From: Natronobeatus ordinarius
Lineage (GTDB): Archaea > Halobacteriota > Halobacteria > Halobacteriales > Natrialbaceae
Direction of reading: 5' to 3'
NCBI RefSeq assembly: GCF_024362485.1
Contig: NZ_CP101456.1
Span: 3,596,001-3,660,000 of the forward strand
Length of the DNA: 64,000 nucleotides
The position numbers and the translations under genes are program-made. Shown here in pieces: positions 44,710-53,496 of the stretch; the stretch's first letter is position 1; each line of letters starts with the position of its first letter. Below the pieces are notes generated by a model that worked only from the letters and a program-made list of their open reading frames with translations, had not been told where the DNA came from and did no database searches.

Positions 44710-47436
44710 TCACATGAAACTGTCGAGCCCGGTCTGTTCCTGGCCCGACTTCACTTCTTCCCACGAGATGTCGAGCGCCTCGAGGATGCGCTCGATCGGA
44801 CCCTTGAGCGTCTTTTCGAGCATCGTATCGTAGTCGACCTCGAACGCCTCGGGGATCTGGTCGTCGTACTCGAAACAGATGACGTCCGGGTCGCGCTTGA
44901 ACGCGCCGTAGAGCGGATCACGCTGGGGATTGTGACCTTCCTCATTCTCCATTCGCCGGAAGAAGGCCGGATCGACGCGTTTCAGGTAGAGTCGTTTGGG
45001 CTTGCTCCCGCGATCGAAGTTCGTTCCTAAAAGGAGGTTCGCGTACTTCGCCCCACGAACCTGGGCCGTGTCGGTGTCGTAGTTGTCCAGCCGCTTGCCG
45101 ATGCCGCCGGGGATGGCGAGTTCCTCGTAGCTCACCTCGCCCGCGCGGACGTCCTCGATGACCTCGTTGACGTACTCCTTGACGCCCTCGACGTCGCCCT
45201 CCTTGACGATCATCTCGATGACTCGGTGCTGGACTTCCTTGGTGATCGGTGCGATGTCCGACCGTTTGTACTCGAAGCCCGTGATGTCGACGTCGTCGAC
45301 GTCCGCACCCTCTTTCCAGACGATGTGGCCCGCATAGCGTTTCTTCGTCCCTGCCTGGAAGAAGCGTCGGTAGAGTTTCTCGAACTCGATCTGGAAGCGG
45401 TGGTCCTCGGCACCGAGTTCCTCGCGTGCGAAGTCGTCGTAGCGTTCGTTGACGTACTCCTCGATTTCGAACGATTGCTCGATGGCTTCCTCCGTCGAGA
45501 CCTCGGGACCAAGCGCCAACATGACAGAATCTGTGTCACCATATGCGACCTGATAGTTCTGCTCGCTTGCTGCGGTTTCGGTAAATTCAATAACCTCTCG
45601 CCCTGTTGCGGTTATCGCCGCCGCAGCCTCCTTGTCGTACAGTCGGAACCGGTCCCACCCCGAAACGCCGTACAGAGAATTCATAATAACCTTGACAGCT
45701 CCCTGCTGGCGGTCGTACTGTTCGTACTCGGGCGTGCCGGGTTCGTGTTCGTTCCGGAGGGCTTTCTTCTCCTCACGCTCGGCGAGCAGCTCCTTGATCA
45801 TCTCCCGCATCACGCCGTCGGGCTCTTTCCGGAAGTGGGTCGGGGGCTCCGTCGGCGCGACGAACGTCTCACCGTCGTATTCCTCGGGATCGACTTTCGT
45901 CTCCGGCGAGGCGTTGACCGTCACCATACACATCGGGTACAGGCTCTTCAGGTCGAGCACGGTGACGTTCTCCTTGACCCCCGTGATCGGATCGAACACG
46001 GCCCCGCCCTCGTACTCCTCGCCTGCCTCCTGCTGTCCCTTCGAGGGTAAGGCGAACCGGCCGTGGGCTTCGTGGAGGACGTACATGTCGACCGTATCGC
46101 CGGGCGTCGGCGCATCCTCGAGTTGACACCCCACGAACGAACGCACCTCGTCCCAGAAGGCGATGATCTCCTGTTGACGGTCGAGTTCGACGCAGAGTTC
46201 GACGTCCCGAAGGTTGTACTCGAGCAACCTGGTGGGGTCGTCCTCCCAGAGGTCGCCGATGGAGCCGGCGTAGCGCTCTTTCCCAACTCCCAGTTCGGCT
46301 TCGCCGACGGCGTCCAGTCGGTACGAATCGAGTTCGGAGAATACCATCCGCTGGTAGGCGTACAGCAGGTCGAAGACGACCCTCCCCTTGACGTCGGGGC
46401 CACCCCAGCCGCTTCGCCAGACCTCGCCGATCCGTGAGAGGCGGTCCGGGTCCAGATCGTAGTCGTGGTGGGGGCCCTCGAGGCGCTCGAGTCGGTCGAG
46501 GAAGTACGGGGCGTCGAAATCCTCGAAGTTCCAGCCGGTGAGGACGTCAGGGTCCGTCTCGTCGACGTACTCGAGGAAGGCCTCGAGCATCGCCTCTTCG
46601 CTCTCGAAGCGTCGAACTTCGTGGTCGATCTCGCCTTCGATGGGGTCGTATTCCACTATCTCGTCGGGAATCTCTCCCTCGCCGTCGGGCGCTTCCCAGA
46701 CCCACATCACGTACTCGTCACGGTAGGAGTCGTGGCTGGTGAGACAGACGATCGGCTCCTCGCCGTCCTCGGGAAAGCCGGAGCGATCCTCGACCTCGAT
46801 GTCGAAGGTGAGCACGCGCGGGTCGGCGTCGACGTCGACCGGTTCGACCTCCTCGTGCGGGACGATCAGGCTCCCGTCGTCGGCCCGCCGTTCCGGGACC
46901 CGTACTCCGCTTCGGATGTCCTTATCGATCAGAAACCGGTTCGGAAAGAGGATGTCCGCCTCGTAGTGGTCGAAGTCGTCACGAACCTGGCCGACGTCCC
47001 GCGGCGTCTGGCCGAAGATCTTCGTGAGGTTCTCGCCACGGATGCTCTCGTAGGGCTCACCGTTTCGGTCGACTTCCCGACTGCCCGTGAGCCGGTCGTA
47101 CTCCTCCTCGGGCGGACGCTCGAGACTGTCCGTCGGTGCGTAGAAGTAGGGTCGAAAGCCGACGACCTTGACGTGCTCGAGCGCTCGTTCCGGCGTTCGG
47201 CCGAAGACGTGCACGATCGGCCGTTCGGCGTCGCCGCGGCCGGCGATCGTGTAGTCGATTTGCATCACGGCCAGCTCGAGTTCCCCCTGGGCGTCGGGCA
47301 GCGTCTCCTCGGTCGGGTCGATCACGTCGGCAGCCGGCTGGCCACCGTTGCCCGCGACGTGGACGGCTTCCTCGGCCGGCCGTTCCTCGGGGTCGCGTCC
47401 GAAGTCCGCGAGCCCGCTTTGCCCCGTTTCGGTCAT
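44710..47436 (-). CDS. polB: family B DNA polymerase (replicative)
   Basis: 908 residues from ATG 47436 (MTETGQSGLADFGRDPEERP); the open frame extends upstream but not with family sequence. 3'-5' exonuclease: LTFDIEVEDRSG and VLTGWNFEDFDAPYFLDR. Polymerase motifs: A VLDLKSLYPMCMVTVNASPE, B QGAVKVIMNSLYGVSGWDRF, C QVAYGDTDSVMLAL. The C-terminus EQTGLDSFM is a PCNA-interacting peptide (QxxLxxF-like). No inteins interrupt the motifs, unlike many haloarchaeal polB genes. Confidence 0.95.
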   Translation of the reverse strand: MTETGQSGLADFGRDPEERPAEEAVHVAGNGGQPAADVIDPTEETLPDAQGELELAVMQIDYTIAGRGDAERPIVHVFGRTPERALEHVKVVGFRPYFYAPTDSLERPPEEEYDRLTGSREVDRNGEPYESIRGENLTKIFGQTPRDVGQVRDDFDHYEADILFPNRFLIDKDIRSGVRVPERRADDGSLIVPHEEVEPVDVDADPRVLTFDIEVEDRSGFPEDGEEPIVCLTSHDSYRDEYVMWVWEAPDGEGEIPDEIVEYDPIEGEIDHEVRRFESEEAMLEAFLEYVDETDPDVLTGWNFEDFDAPYFLDRLERLEGPHHDYDLDPDRLSRIGEVWRSGWGGPDVKGRVVFDLLYAYQRMVFSELDSYRLDAVGEAELGVGKERYAGSIGDLWEDDPTRLLEYNLRDVELCVELDRQQEIIAFWDEVRSFVGCQLEDAPTPGDTVDMYVLHEAHGRFALPSKGQQEAGEEYEGGAVFDPITGVKENVTVLDLKSLYPMCMVTVNASPETKVDPEEYDGETFVAPTEPPTHFRKEPDGVMREMIKELLAEREEKKALRNEHEPGTPEYEQYDRQQGAVKVIMNSLYGVSGWDRFRLYDKEAAAAITATGREVIEFTETAASEQNYQVAYGDTDSVMLALGPEVSTEEAIEQSFEIEEYVNERYDDFAREELGAEDHRFQIEFEKLYRRFFQAGTKKRYAGHIVWKEGADVDDVDITGFEYKRSDIAPITKEVQHRVIEMIVKEGDVEGVKEYVNEVIEDVRAGEVSYEELAIPGGIGKRLDNYDTDTAQVRGAKYANLLLGTNFDRGSKPKRLYLKRVDPAFFRRMENEEGHNPQRDPLYGAFKRDPDVICFEYDDQIPEAFEVDYDTMLEKTLKGPIERILEALDISWEEVKSGQEQTGLDSFM

Positions 47437-47722
47437 GGTACTGGCGTTGACGCGCACCGGATAAAAACCCCGGCAATCGCCCGTCCGGTCCACGCTCTTC
47501 CGGCGACCGTATCGAACCCGTCGAAACGAGGGACACCGACGTTCAGCGGGCCCGATAGAACGACGACGGAGAACGGTGATCTCGCCTCGAGCGGAACAGT
47601 TCGGGCGTCGTCCAGCACCGAACGGTCCGTTTTGATCGGGGCTCGAAGGATTGGGTGCAACGACAAGACATTTAACGTGGTAACACATGGCATATATCGA
47701 GGTGAACGAAGTGTCCACCCGT
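47437..47722. other. divergent promoter region of polB and the 47723 gene
   Basis: About 285 bases; both genes start from it. I see AACGTGGTAACACATGG-type sequence near 47676 but no confident promoter or RNA. Confidence 0.35.
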
Positions 47723-47887
47723 ATGAACGACGATACGACGGACGGCATCGACGGCCGCGACGAATCGAGCGGAATCGACACGATCGAGTCCTACGAAGCG
47801 GACGGGTGCGTCGTCTTCTACGACGCGGAGAATCCGCTCGCCTGGGTGGAGGCCACCCGCACGATGCGACTCGAGGATCTCGCCTGA
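47723..47887 (+). CDS. small haloarchaeal protein (DUF7331-like)
   Basis: 54 residues from the second in-frame ATG (MNDDTTDGIDGRDESSGIDT). The conserved core is VVFYDAENPLAWVEA. Soluble, acidic, function unknown. It opens a short run with the membrane protein and HTH protein downstream; the same order occurs next to polB in other haloarchaea to my memory. Confidence 0.6.
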   Translation: MNDDTTDGIDGRDESSGIDTIESYEADGCVVFYDAENPLAWVEATRTMRLEDLA

Positions 47888-47936
47888 GGCCGAGGAAGGC
47901 GAACGCTTTTGCCGATACCGACACCACCTTCGAACA

Positions 47937-48434
47937 GTGGTATTCGAACGGACCGAACACGAGCCGGAGGAACACGATCCCGAGGCGGACTTTCACGATC
48001 CGGACTCGGACTCGCTCACGATTCCCCGGGTCGAGCCGCCGGCCGTGAGGGAGCCGGGAGCCGACCTCGGCGGTGGGGACGTGCCGGCCGACGTCGTCCA
48101 GACGTTCTGGATCGTCGTGATCGTGGTCAACGCGGCCGTGCTCGCCGTCTCCCTCGGCGTGATGCTCGTTGCCTTCCGGGGCGATACAGGCACCGGCGGG
48201 GGACTCGTCGTCGGTGGACTCGTTCTGTTCGGTCTCGCCTACCGCCGGTACCGGGCGTTTCGGCATCGACAGTCGACCGACGCCGAACGCGACTGGGGTG
48301 GCGACGACACCGAACCAGCCGACGCCGAATCGGCCGACGATGAACCGGCGACCGGAAGAGCTTCCGACGCGGACCCGGAGACAGGGAAGGCTTCCGATGC
48401 GGACCCGGAGTCGGCCCACGATCCAGAGCCATGA
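47937..48434 (+). CDS. membrane protein of unknown function (DUF7322-like)
   Basis: 165 residues, GTG start. Acidic N-terminal region, then two membrane spans (TFWIVVIVVNAAVLAVSLGV, about 56-80, and GLVVGGLVLFGLAYRRYRAF, about 88-107), then an Asp/Ala/Glu-rich tail with a repeated KASDADPE/RASDADPE unit. The stop overlaps the next gene by four bases. No function known. Confidence 0.65.
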   Translation: MVFERTEHEPEEHDPEADFHDPDSDSLTIPRVEPPAVREPGADLGGGDVPADVVQTFWIVVIVVNAAVLAVSLGVMLVAFRGDTGTGGGLVVGGLVLFGLAYRRYRAFRHRQSTDAERDWGGDDTEPADAESADDEPATGRASDADPETGKASDADPESAHDPEP

Positions 48435-48859
48435 AGACCGTCCGAGACGACGAGGGTACGCTGTATCTCCTGTTGAAACGATCCGAGAGCGCGAGCCTCG
48501 TGCGCGATCCGTCGACTGGCAACGAGTGTTACGTCCAGAACGACCGGTTGACGCCCGTCGAGGGCGCCTCACCCCTCGAGACGGCCGCCGCGGGCGTGGG
48601 CGAACCGGTTCGACGGCTCCTCCGCGGCGTCCACGACGAGCGAACGCTCGGATTGTTGCTCGAACTCGGCGACGACGGGCCGACGGGCGTGCGCACGATC
48701 CTCGAGCGCTACGACTTCTGTGAGAGCGACCTCCACGGCCGACTCGTCGAACTCGTCGCCGTCGGACTGCTCGAGGAGGTCGAGGTCGACGGCGAGCGCG
48801 GCTACCGGCTCACCGAGACGGGCGAGCGGGCGCTGGCGGTCGTTCGGGACGCCGAGTAA
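48431..48859 (+). CDS. HTH protein (DUF7346-like)
   Basis: 142 residues. N-terminal part MKTVRDDEGTLYLLLKRSES, SASLVRDPSTGNECYV. The second half is a winged helix (LLRGVHDERTLGLLLELGDD ... RLVELVAVGLLEEVEVDGER ... YRLTETGERAL). A likely transcription regulator co-translated with the membrane protein upstream. Convergent with taw1, 15 bases away. Confidence 0.65.
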   Translation: MKTVRDDEGTLYLLLKRSESASLVRDPSTGNECYVQNDRLTPVEGASPLETAAAGVGEPVRRLLRGVHDERTLGLLLELGDDGPTGVRTILERYDFCESDLHGRLVELVAVGLLEEVEVDGERGYRLTETGERALAVVRDAE

Positions 48860-48874
48860 CGGCTCGCTCCGCAC

Positions 48875-49909
48875 TCACTCGCCGGTGACAGGATCGCGGG
48901 CCCAGAACTCGCTGTCTTTCTTCAGTTTCGGTACCCAGGTGTCCTCGGTCCTCGAGAGCAGCGCCACCCTCGAGGCCGGCACCTGCTTGAGGACGTCGTG
49001 GTCGGGCATGTGCTCCTGTACCGCCTCGGCGAACTCGACGACGCGGTCGTGGTCGGGCATCGAGGACCGATCCAGCCGGCCGCGGGAGTGGCCGACGTGC
49101 ATGTACGCCTTGAGTTCGACGAAGTCTGGGTCGGCGAGTTCGTAAAACGCGGCGTACCAGTCCGGGCTGTGCATATTTTCGCCCTCGACGAGCGTCGTCC
49201 GCAGCACCGTCCGGGTCTCCTCTTTCTCGGCGAGGACGTCCATCGACTCGAGCAGCTTCTCCCAGGCGTCGGCTTCCATCGCCTTGACGACCTGATCGAA
49301 GGTGTGGCGCTCGGGGGCGTCGACGCTGACGTAGAGCTGTGTCGGGTCACACTCCCTGAGCACGTCGGGACGGGTGCCGTTCGAGACGAGGAAGGTGGTG
49401 ACGTCCCGGTCGTGGAAGGCCTCGATGAGTTCGGGGAGGTAGGGATAGAGCGACGGCTCGCCGTCCAGCGAGATGGCCACGTGGCGGGGTTCCATCGATT
49501 CCTCGAAGACCTCGCGGGGCACCTCGTCGTTGCCGCCAAAGCCCGACAGGAGCTTCTTCTGGAGCTCGATCGAGGCGTCGGCCACCGCGTCGGGGTCGTC
49601 CCACTCGACGTCGTCCATCTCGTAGGCGTGGCCGTTGTGGTCGCGCCAGCAGAAGACACAGCGCTCGTTACACCGGACGACCGGCGTCATCTGGATACAC
49701 CGATGTGACTCGATTCCGTACCAGATGTTCTTGTAGCACTTCCCCTCTCCTCGCAGGGCGTTGGCCGTCCAGCCGCAGGTCTGGGCCGCCGTGTGGTTCA
49801 CGTTGTGGTAGTTCGGCGAGTCGACCTGCATCGGCCCGCCGCCGCCATCGCCACCGTCCCGGTCGGCGTCGGCCCCGGCGTCGACGCCCGTCTCGGCGGA
49901 GTCGCTCAT
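48875..49909 (-). CDS. taw1: S-adenosyl-L-methionine-dependent tRNA 4-demethylwyosine synthase
   Basis: 344 residues from ATG 49909. Radical-SAM cluster CNERCVFCWRD (CX3CX2C), second cluster Cys in the GKCYKNIWYGI region, GEPSLYPYLPELIEAFH loop. Taw1 (TYW1) makes the tricyclic imidazopurine of wyosine at G37 of tRNA-Phe using pyruvate and two Fe-S clusters. Length is normal for the archaeal form. Its Fe-S supply is provided by the suf operon about 5 kb away. Confidence 0.93.
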   Translation of the reverse strand: MSDSAETGVDAGADADRDGGDGGGGPMQVDSPNYHNVNHTAAQTCGWTANALRGEGKCYKNIWYGIESHRCIQMTPVVRCNERCVFCWRDHNGHAYEMDDVEWDDPDAVADASIELQKKLLSGFGGNDEVPREVFEESMEPRHVAISLDGEPSLYPYLPELIEAFHDRDVTTFLVSNGTRPDVLRECDPTQLYVSVDAPERHTFDQVVKAMEADAWEKLLESMDVLAEKEETRTVLRTTLVEGENMHSPDWYAAFYELADPDFVELKAYMHVGHSRGRLDRSSMPDHDRVVEFAEAVQEHMPDHDVLKQVPASRVALLSRTEDTWVPKLKKDSEFWARDPVTGE

Positions 49910-50098
49910 GTTGCCCTCGCTTGGACAGGGGTGGACAAAAGACGTGTGGTGTGTCGCGAGCCACGGGGCGTCGAGACGGAGCCCGCTCGAGAAGCCGGTA
50001 ACGGTCGACGCCGGGCGGCAGCGGCGGGTCGGTAGCACCAACATTGATCGGTACCACAACGTGTAGACGACCCCGGCTCCGCTTTTCACTCGAGGACG

Positions 50099-50566
50099 AT
50101 GGCCGAGCCCGACGACGCCTCGACGTACCGCCCCGATCGATGGATAGCGCAGACCGAGCACTTCGTGCACTACGTCGAGGCCTTCGCGGCGGCCGTGTTC
50201 GCCGTCCTGTTCGCGATCGGCGTCGTCGACCTCGTGTTGCAGATCGCCCGTGCGACGATGACGGGCGAGATCACGGACCCGCTGGTCGTGATCGGCTTCA
50301 TCGACACCGGCTTGCTCCTGTTGATCATCGTCGAGGTCTACCAGACGGTCGTCGCCTACATCGAAGAATCGAGTACGCATCGGATCGTGCTCATGGTCAC
50401 GTACACGGGGATCATCGCGATGGTCCGGAAGATCATCACCTTCCGAACCGGCGAGTTCCCCACCACGGAGGACGCGTTAGTGGCTGCGGTCGCGTACACG
50501 CTGGTGCTCCTCGGACTGGTCGCCCTGCTGTGGGTCTACCGCTCGAGCGACGAAGTCGCCCGGTAA
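50099..50566 (+). CDS. PsiE-family membrane protein
   Basis: 155 residues with four membrane spans (about 25-48, 62-85, 95-115, 125-150). The HRIVLMVTYTGIIAMVRKII segment is typical of phosphate-starvation-inducible PsiE. Function unknown in archaea. The start codon is 189 bases from the taw1 start, so the two are divergent. Confidence 0.75.
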   Translation: MAEPDDASTYRPDRWIAQTEHFVHYVEAFAAAVFAVLFAIGVVDLVLQIARATMTGEITDPLVVIGFIDTGLLLLIIVEVYQTVVAYIEESSTHRIVLMVTYTGIIAMVRKIITFRTGEFPTTEDALVAAVAYTLVLLGLVALLWVYRSSDEVAR

Positions 50567-50622
50567 CGGACGGCGACCGGACGACGGGCGGTGCCCACTC
50601 GATCGCGACGCGATCGACCGTC

Positions 50623-51300
50623 TCACCTGTCCGCACGAACTCGCTCGAGCACCGACAGCGTCCCGTCGGCGTGGCCACCCTCGAGCACCTCGTCGGCCGC
50701 GTCCCTCGCCGCCGCGTCGGCGTTCGAGACGGCGAAGCTCCGGCCGACCACCGCGAACGTGGAGACGTCGTTCTCCGAGTCGCCGATCGCGACCGCCTCC
50801 TCGAGGTCGATGCCGACGTGGTCGGCGACCGTCCGGACGCCGGCGCCCTTGCTCACCGCGGGATCCTTGACATGGAAGGCGTAGCCGGTGTCGACCACCT
50901 CGAGGCCGTGGTCGGCGGCGAGCTTTCGAAGTGGCGCCTCGGGCTGGCTGCTCTCGACGGCAATCTCGGTCTCGCGCCAGCGATTGACGGTGTCCTCGGG
51001 CCCCCAGCCGAGCGAGTAGCCGGCGGCCTCGTACGCCTCGGCGACGGCCCACGGCGTCTCGGGATCGGCGTTGAAGTGCACGTCGTCGCCGGTGTAGACC
51101 ACGCCGCCGTTCTCGGCGACGACGAGTTCGGGAATGCCGGCGAAGTGACAGAGCGCGATCGGATACGGGAAGGCCTTCCCCGTGGCGAGGACGACCGGGG
51201 CGTCCCACTCGCGAAGCGCGTCGAAGACCCGGGGATCGATGCCCCACCTGTCCGGCCTGGTGAGCGTCCCGTCGATGTCGAGGACGAGCGGCGGCGTCAT
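50623..51300 (-). CDS. phosphoglycolate phosphatase (archaeal HAD type)
   Basis: 225 residues from ATG 51300. HAD motif I is VLDIDGTLTRPD, motif II VLATGKAFPYP, motif III with Lys in VSKGAGVRTVADHVG, motif IV AVAIGDSENDVSTF. This is the Cof-type archaeal PGP, with a cap domain about residues 80-150. It removes phosphate from phosphoglycolate. Convergent with psiE. Confidence 0.88.
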   Translation of the reverse strand: MTPPLVLDIDGTLTRPDRWGIDPRVFDALREWDAPVVLATGKAFPYPIALCHFAGIPELVVAENGGVVYTGDDVHFNADPETPWAVAEAYEAAGYSLGWGPEDTVNRWRETEIAVESSQPEAPLRKLAADHGLEVVDTGYAFHVKDPAVSKGAGVRTVADHVGIDLEEAVAIGDSENDVSTFAVVGRSFAVSNADAAARDAADEVLEGGHADGTLSVLERVRADR

Positions 51301-51408
51301 ACTCGTCGGTGGGACGCTCGAGGCCCTAAGTGGGTCGGTTCGCTCGAGTCCCGTTCCAGACCGGGAACCGTCCACAGCGTTATCCCGTTCGTCGTCCTGG
51401 GTCCCGGT

Positions 51409-51735
51409 ATGGGAGGCGAGAACGAGCGCGGACGGCCGCGGGATGGTGCGGACGACGACGGACGACGGGACGAGTCGCACGAAGTCAGGCGCGCGGAGCA
51501 CGAGCCACCCGACGCGCCGCGTACGTGCCACCGTCGCGGCTGCGACGAGCCGGCCGCGTTCGCCGTCCTCGAGCGATACCAGGAGGAGACCGGGAAGGGG
51601 ACCGTCGAGGCGGAGGCGTTCCTGTGTCGAGACCACACCGACGAGGAGAGCCCCGCGAACCTCGACAGCGCCGCCGACGACTACGTGTTTCGCATCGAAC
51701 CGGTTTCGGACTCGTCCGACGCGGATCAGGGCTGA
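51409..51735 (+). CDS. small haloarchaeal zinc-binding-like protein
   Basis: 108 residues. A charged disordered N-terminal third (MGGENERGRPRDGADDDGRR) precedes a conserved part TCHRRGCDEPAAFAVLERYQ, then AFLCRDHTDEESPANLD, where Cys/His residues (C...C...C.xH) could bind zinc. Ends DYVFRIEPVS. Family not known to me. Convergent with glpK (20 bases apart). Confidence 0.55.
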   Translation: MGGENERGRPRDGADDDGRRDESHEVRRAEHEPPDAPRTCHRRGCDEPAAFAVLERYQEETGKGTVEAEAFLCRDHTDEESPANLDSAADDYVFRIEPVSDSSDADQG

Positions 51736-51755
51736 CCGCGACGTCGACCCAGGAA

Positions 51756-53294
51756 TTACGAACCGTCGCTCGCCCACCCGCGAGCGCACTCGAGGGCCTC
51801 ACCCCATCGCTCGTATCGCTCGTCGGCGACCGCCCGATCGAGTTCGGGCTCGAACGCGCGGTCGACCCGCCAGTTCTCGCGAAGTTTCGCGAGCCCGTCC
51901 CAGTAGCCGACGGCGAGTCCCGCGGCGTAGGCGGCCCCGAGCGCGGTCGTCTCGTCGACGACGGGGCGGACGATCCGCGCGCCGACGAGGTCGGCCTGGA
52001 GCTGACAGAGGAAGTCGTTCTTCACGGCGCCGCCGTCGACTTTCAGCGACCGGACCTCGAGCCCGGCGTCGGCCGCCATCGCCTCGGCGACGTCCCTGGT
52101 CTGGTAGGCGATCGACTCGAGGGTCGCCCGGACGAGGTGTTCTTTCTGGGTGGCGCGGGTCATCCCGACGATCGTGCCACGGGCGTGCTGGTCCCAGTGG
52201 GGCGCACCGAGTCCCGTGAACGCGGGGACGAGGTAGACGCCGTCGGTCGAGTCGACCTGTCGAGCGAGCCGGGAAGTCTCGGCCGGATCGTCGATCAGCG
52301 AGACGTCCGCGAGCCACTCGATGGCCGCGCCGGTGACGAAGATCGATCCCTCGAGGGCGTACTGCACCGGCTCGCCACGGCGCTGGAACCCGATCGTCGT
52401 CAGCAGGCCGTGGTCGCTCGAGACCGGCTCCTCGCCCGTGTTCAGCAGGAAGAACGAACCCGTGCCGTAGGTGTTCTTGGTGTCGCCGGGTTCGAAGCAG
52501 GCCTGGCCGAACAGCGCCGCCTGCTGGTCGCCGAGCGCGCCCGCGACTGGAACCTCGGCTCCGAGGAACCCCTCCGAATCGGTCGAGCCGTAGGTCCGGT
52601 CGTCGCTCGAGGGCCGGACCTCGGGGAGACAGGCCTCGGGAACCGAAAACTCCGCGAGCAGGTCGTCGTCCCACGAACAGTCGTGGATATCGTACAGCAT
52701 CGTTCGCGAGGCGTTCGTGACGTCGGTGACGTGCTCGCCAGTGAGGTTGTAGATCAGCCAGCTGTCGATCGTGCCGAACAGGACCTCGCCCGCCGCGGCC
52801 CGCTCGCGGACGTCCGCGGGGCGGGCGCGCTCGAGTTTGATCGGGTCGGCGTGCTCGAGCAGCCACTCGACTTTCGTCGCCGAGAAGTAGGCGTCGGGCT
52901 CGAGGCCGGTCTTCTCGCGGATCTCGTCGGTCAGTCCGGCCGCCTCGAGTTCGTCGATCCGTCCCGCGGTCCGGCGATCCTGCCAGACGATGGCGTTGTA
53001 GACGGGCGTGCCAGAATCGGCGTCCCACAGCAGCGTCGTCTCGCGCTGGTTGGTGACGCCGATGGCCGCAAGTTCGTTCGGGGAGGCGTCGGCTTCCTCG
53101 AGGGCGCCGCCGATTACGGTCTTCGTGTGCTCCCAGATCTCGACGGGGTCGTGTTCGACCCAGCCTGGTTCCGGATACTGCTGTTCGTGTCGCTCGTAGG
53201 CACTCGAGACGACCCGTCCCGCGTGATCGAAGAGCATGAATCGGGTGCCGGTCGTCCCCTGGTCGATCGCGCCGACGTAGGTGGTGGCTGTCAC
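51756..53294 (-). CDS. glpK: glycerol kinase
   Basis: 512 residues. N-terminal ATP-binding YVGAIDQGTTGTRFMLFDH, substrate region GWVEHDPVEIWEHTKTVIGG, TNQRETTLLWD, the FGGY signature part GLGAPHWDQHARGTIVGMTR, and GALGDQQAALFGQACF. Full length. Glycerol is a main carbon source in hypersaline habitats; GlpK makes glycerol-3-phosphate for the dehydrogenase encoded by glpABC on the other side of the fic gene. Confidence 0.95.
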   Translation of the reverse strand: MTATTYVGAIDQGTTGTRFMLFDHAGRVVSSAYERHEQQYPEPGWVEHDPVEIWEHTKTVIGGALEEADASPNELAAIGVTNQRETTLLWDADSGTPVYNAIVWQDRRTAGRIDELEAAGLTDEIREKTGLEPDAYFSATKVEWLLEHADPIKLERARPADVRERAAAGEVLFGTIDSWLIYNLTGEHVTDVTNASRTMLYDIHDCSWDDDLLAEFSVPEACLPEVRPSSDDRTYGSTDSEGFLGAEVPVAGALGDQQAALFGQACFEPGDTKNTYGTGSFFLLNTGEEPVSSDHGLLTTIGFQRRGEPVQYALEGSIFVTGAAIEWLADVSLIDDPAETSRLARQVDSTDGVYLVPAFTGLGAPHWDQHARGTIVGMTRATQKEHLVRATLESIAYQTRDVAEAMAADAGLEVRSLKVDGGAVKNDFLCQLQADLVGARIVRPVVDETTALGAAYAAGLAVGYWDGLAKLRENWRVDRAFEPELDRAVADERYERWGEALECARGWASDGS

Positions 53295-53496
53295 GGGTGC
53301 TCGTGCTGACGGACTTGCATGAGCGGCATAAGGGTTCGTGGAGTTGTCGGACCGCTATGCCGCTCACATCAACGCCGATTTTGGTTAGCCCGAGGGGCTC
53401 GGAATCCACAATTAAGGCTTTCGGCACCGCCTCGATCTAAGTAAAATTTCATAGGTGGATTTTTGGGTTATCGTCGTGAGGTAGTGCCTAAGCAAA

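Noticed and set aside
47437-47781. N-terminal extension of polB by 115 codons
   Set aside because: The added residues are Arg/Ser-rich and not polymerase-like; the ATG at 47436 starts the family sequence.
49910-50380. N-terminal extension of taw1
   Set aside because: It would overlap the psiE gene; the ATG at 49909 gives the normal length.
51330-53309. A 659-codon open frame on the plus strand
   Set aside because: Antisense to glpK; Arg-rich translation without known domains.
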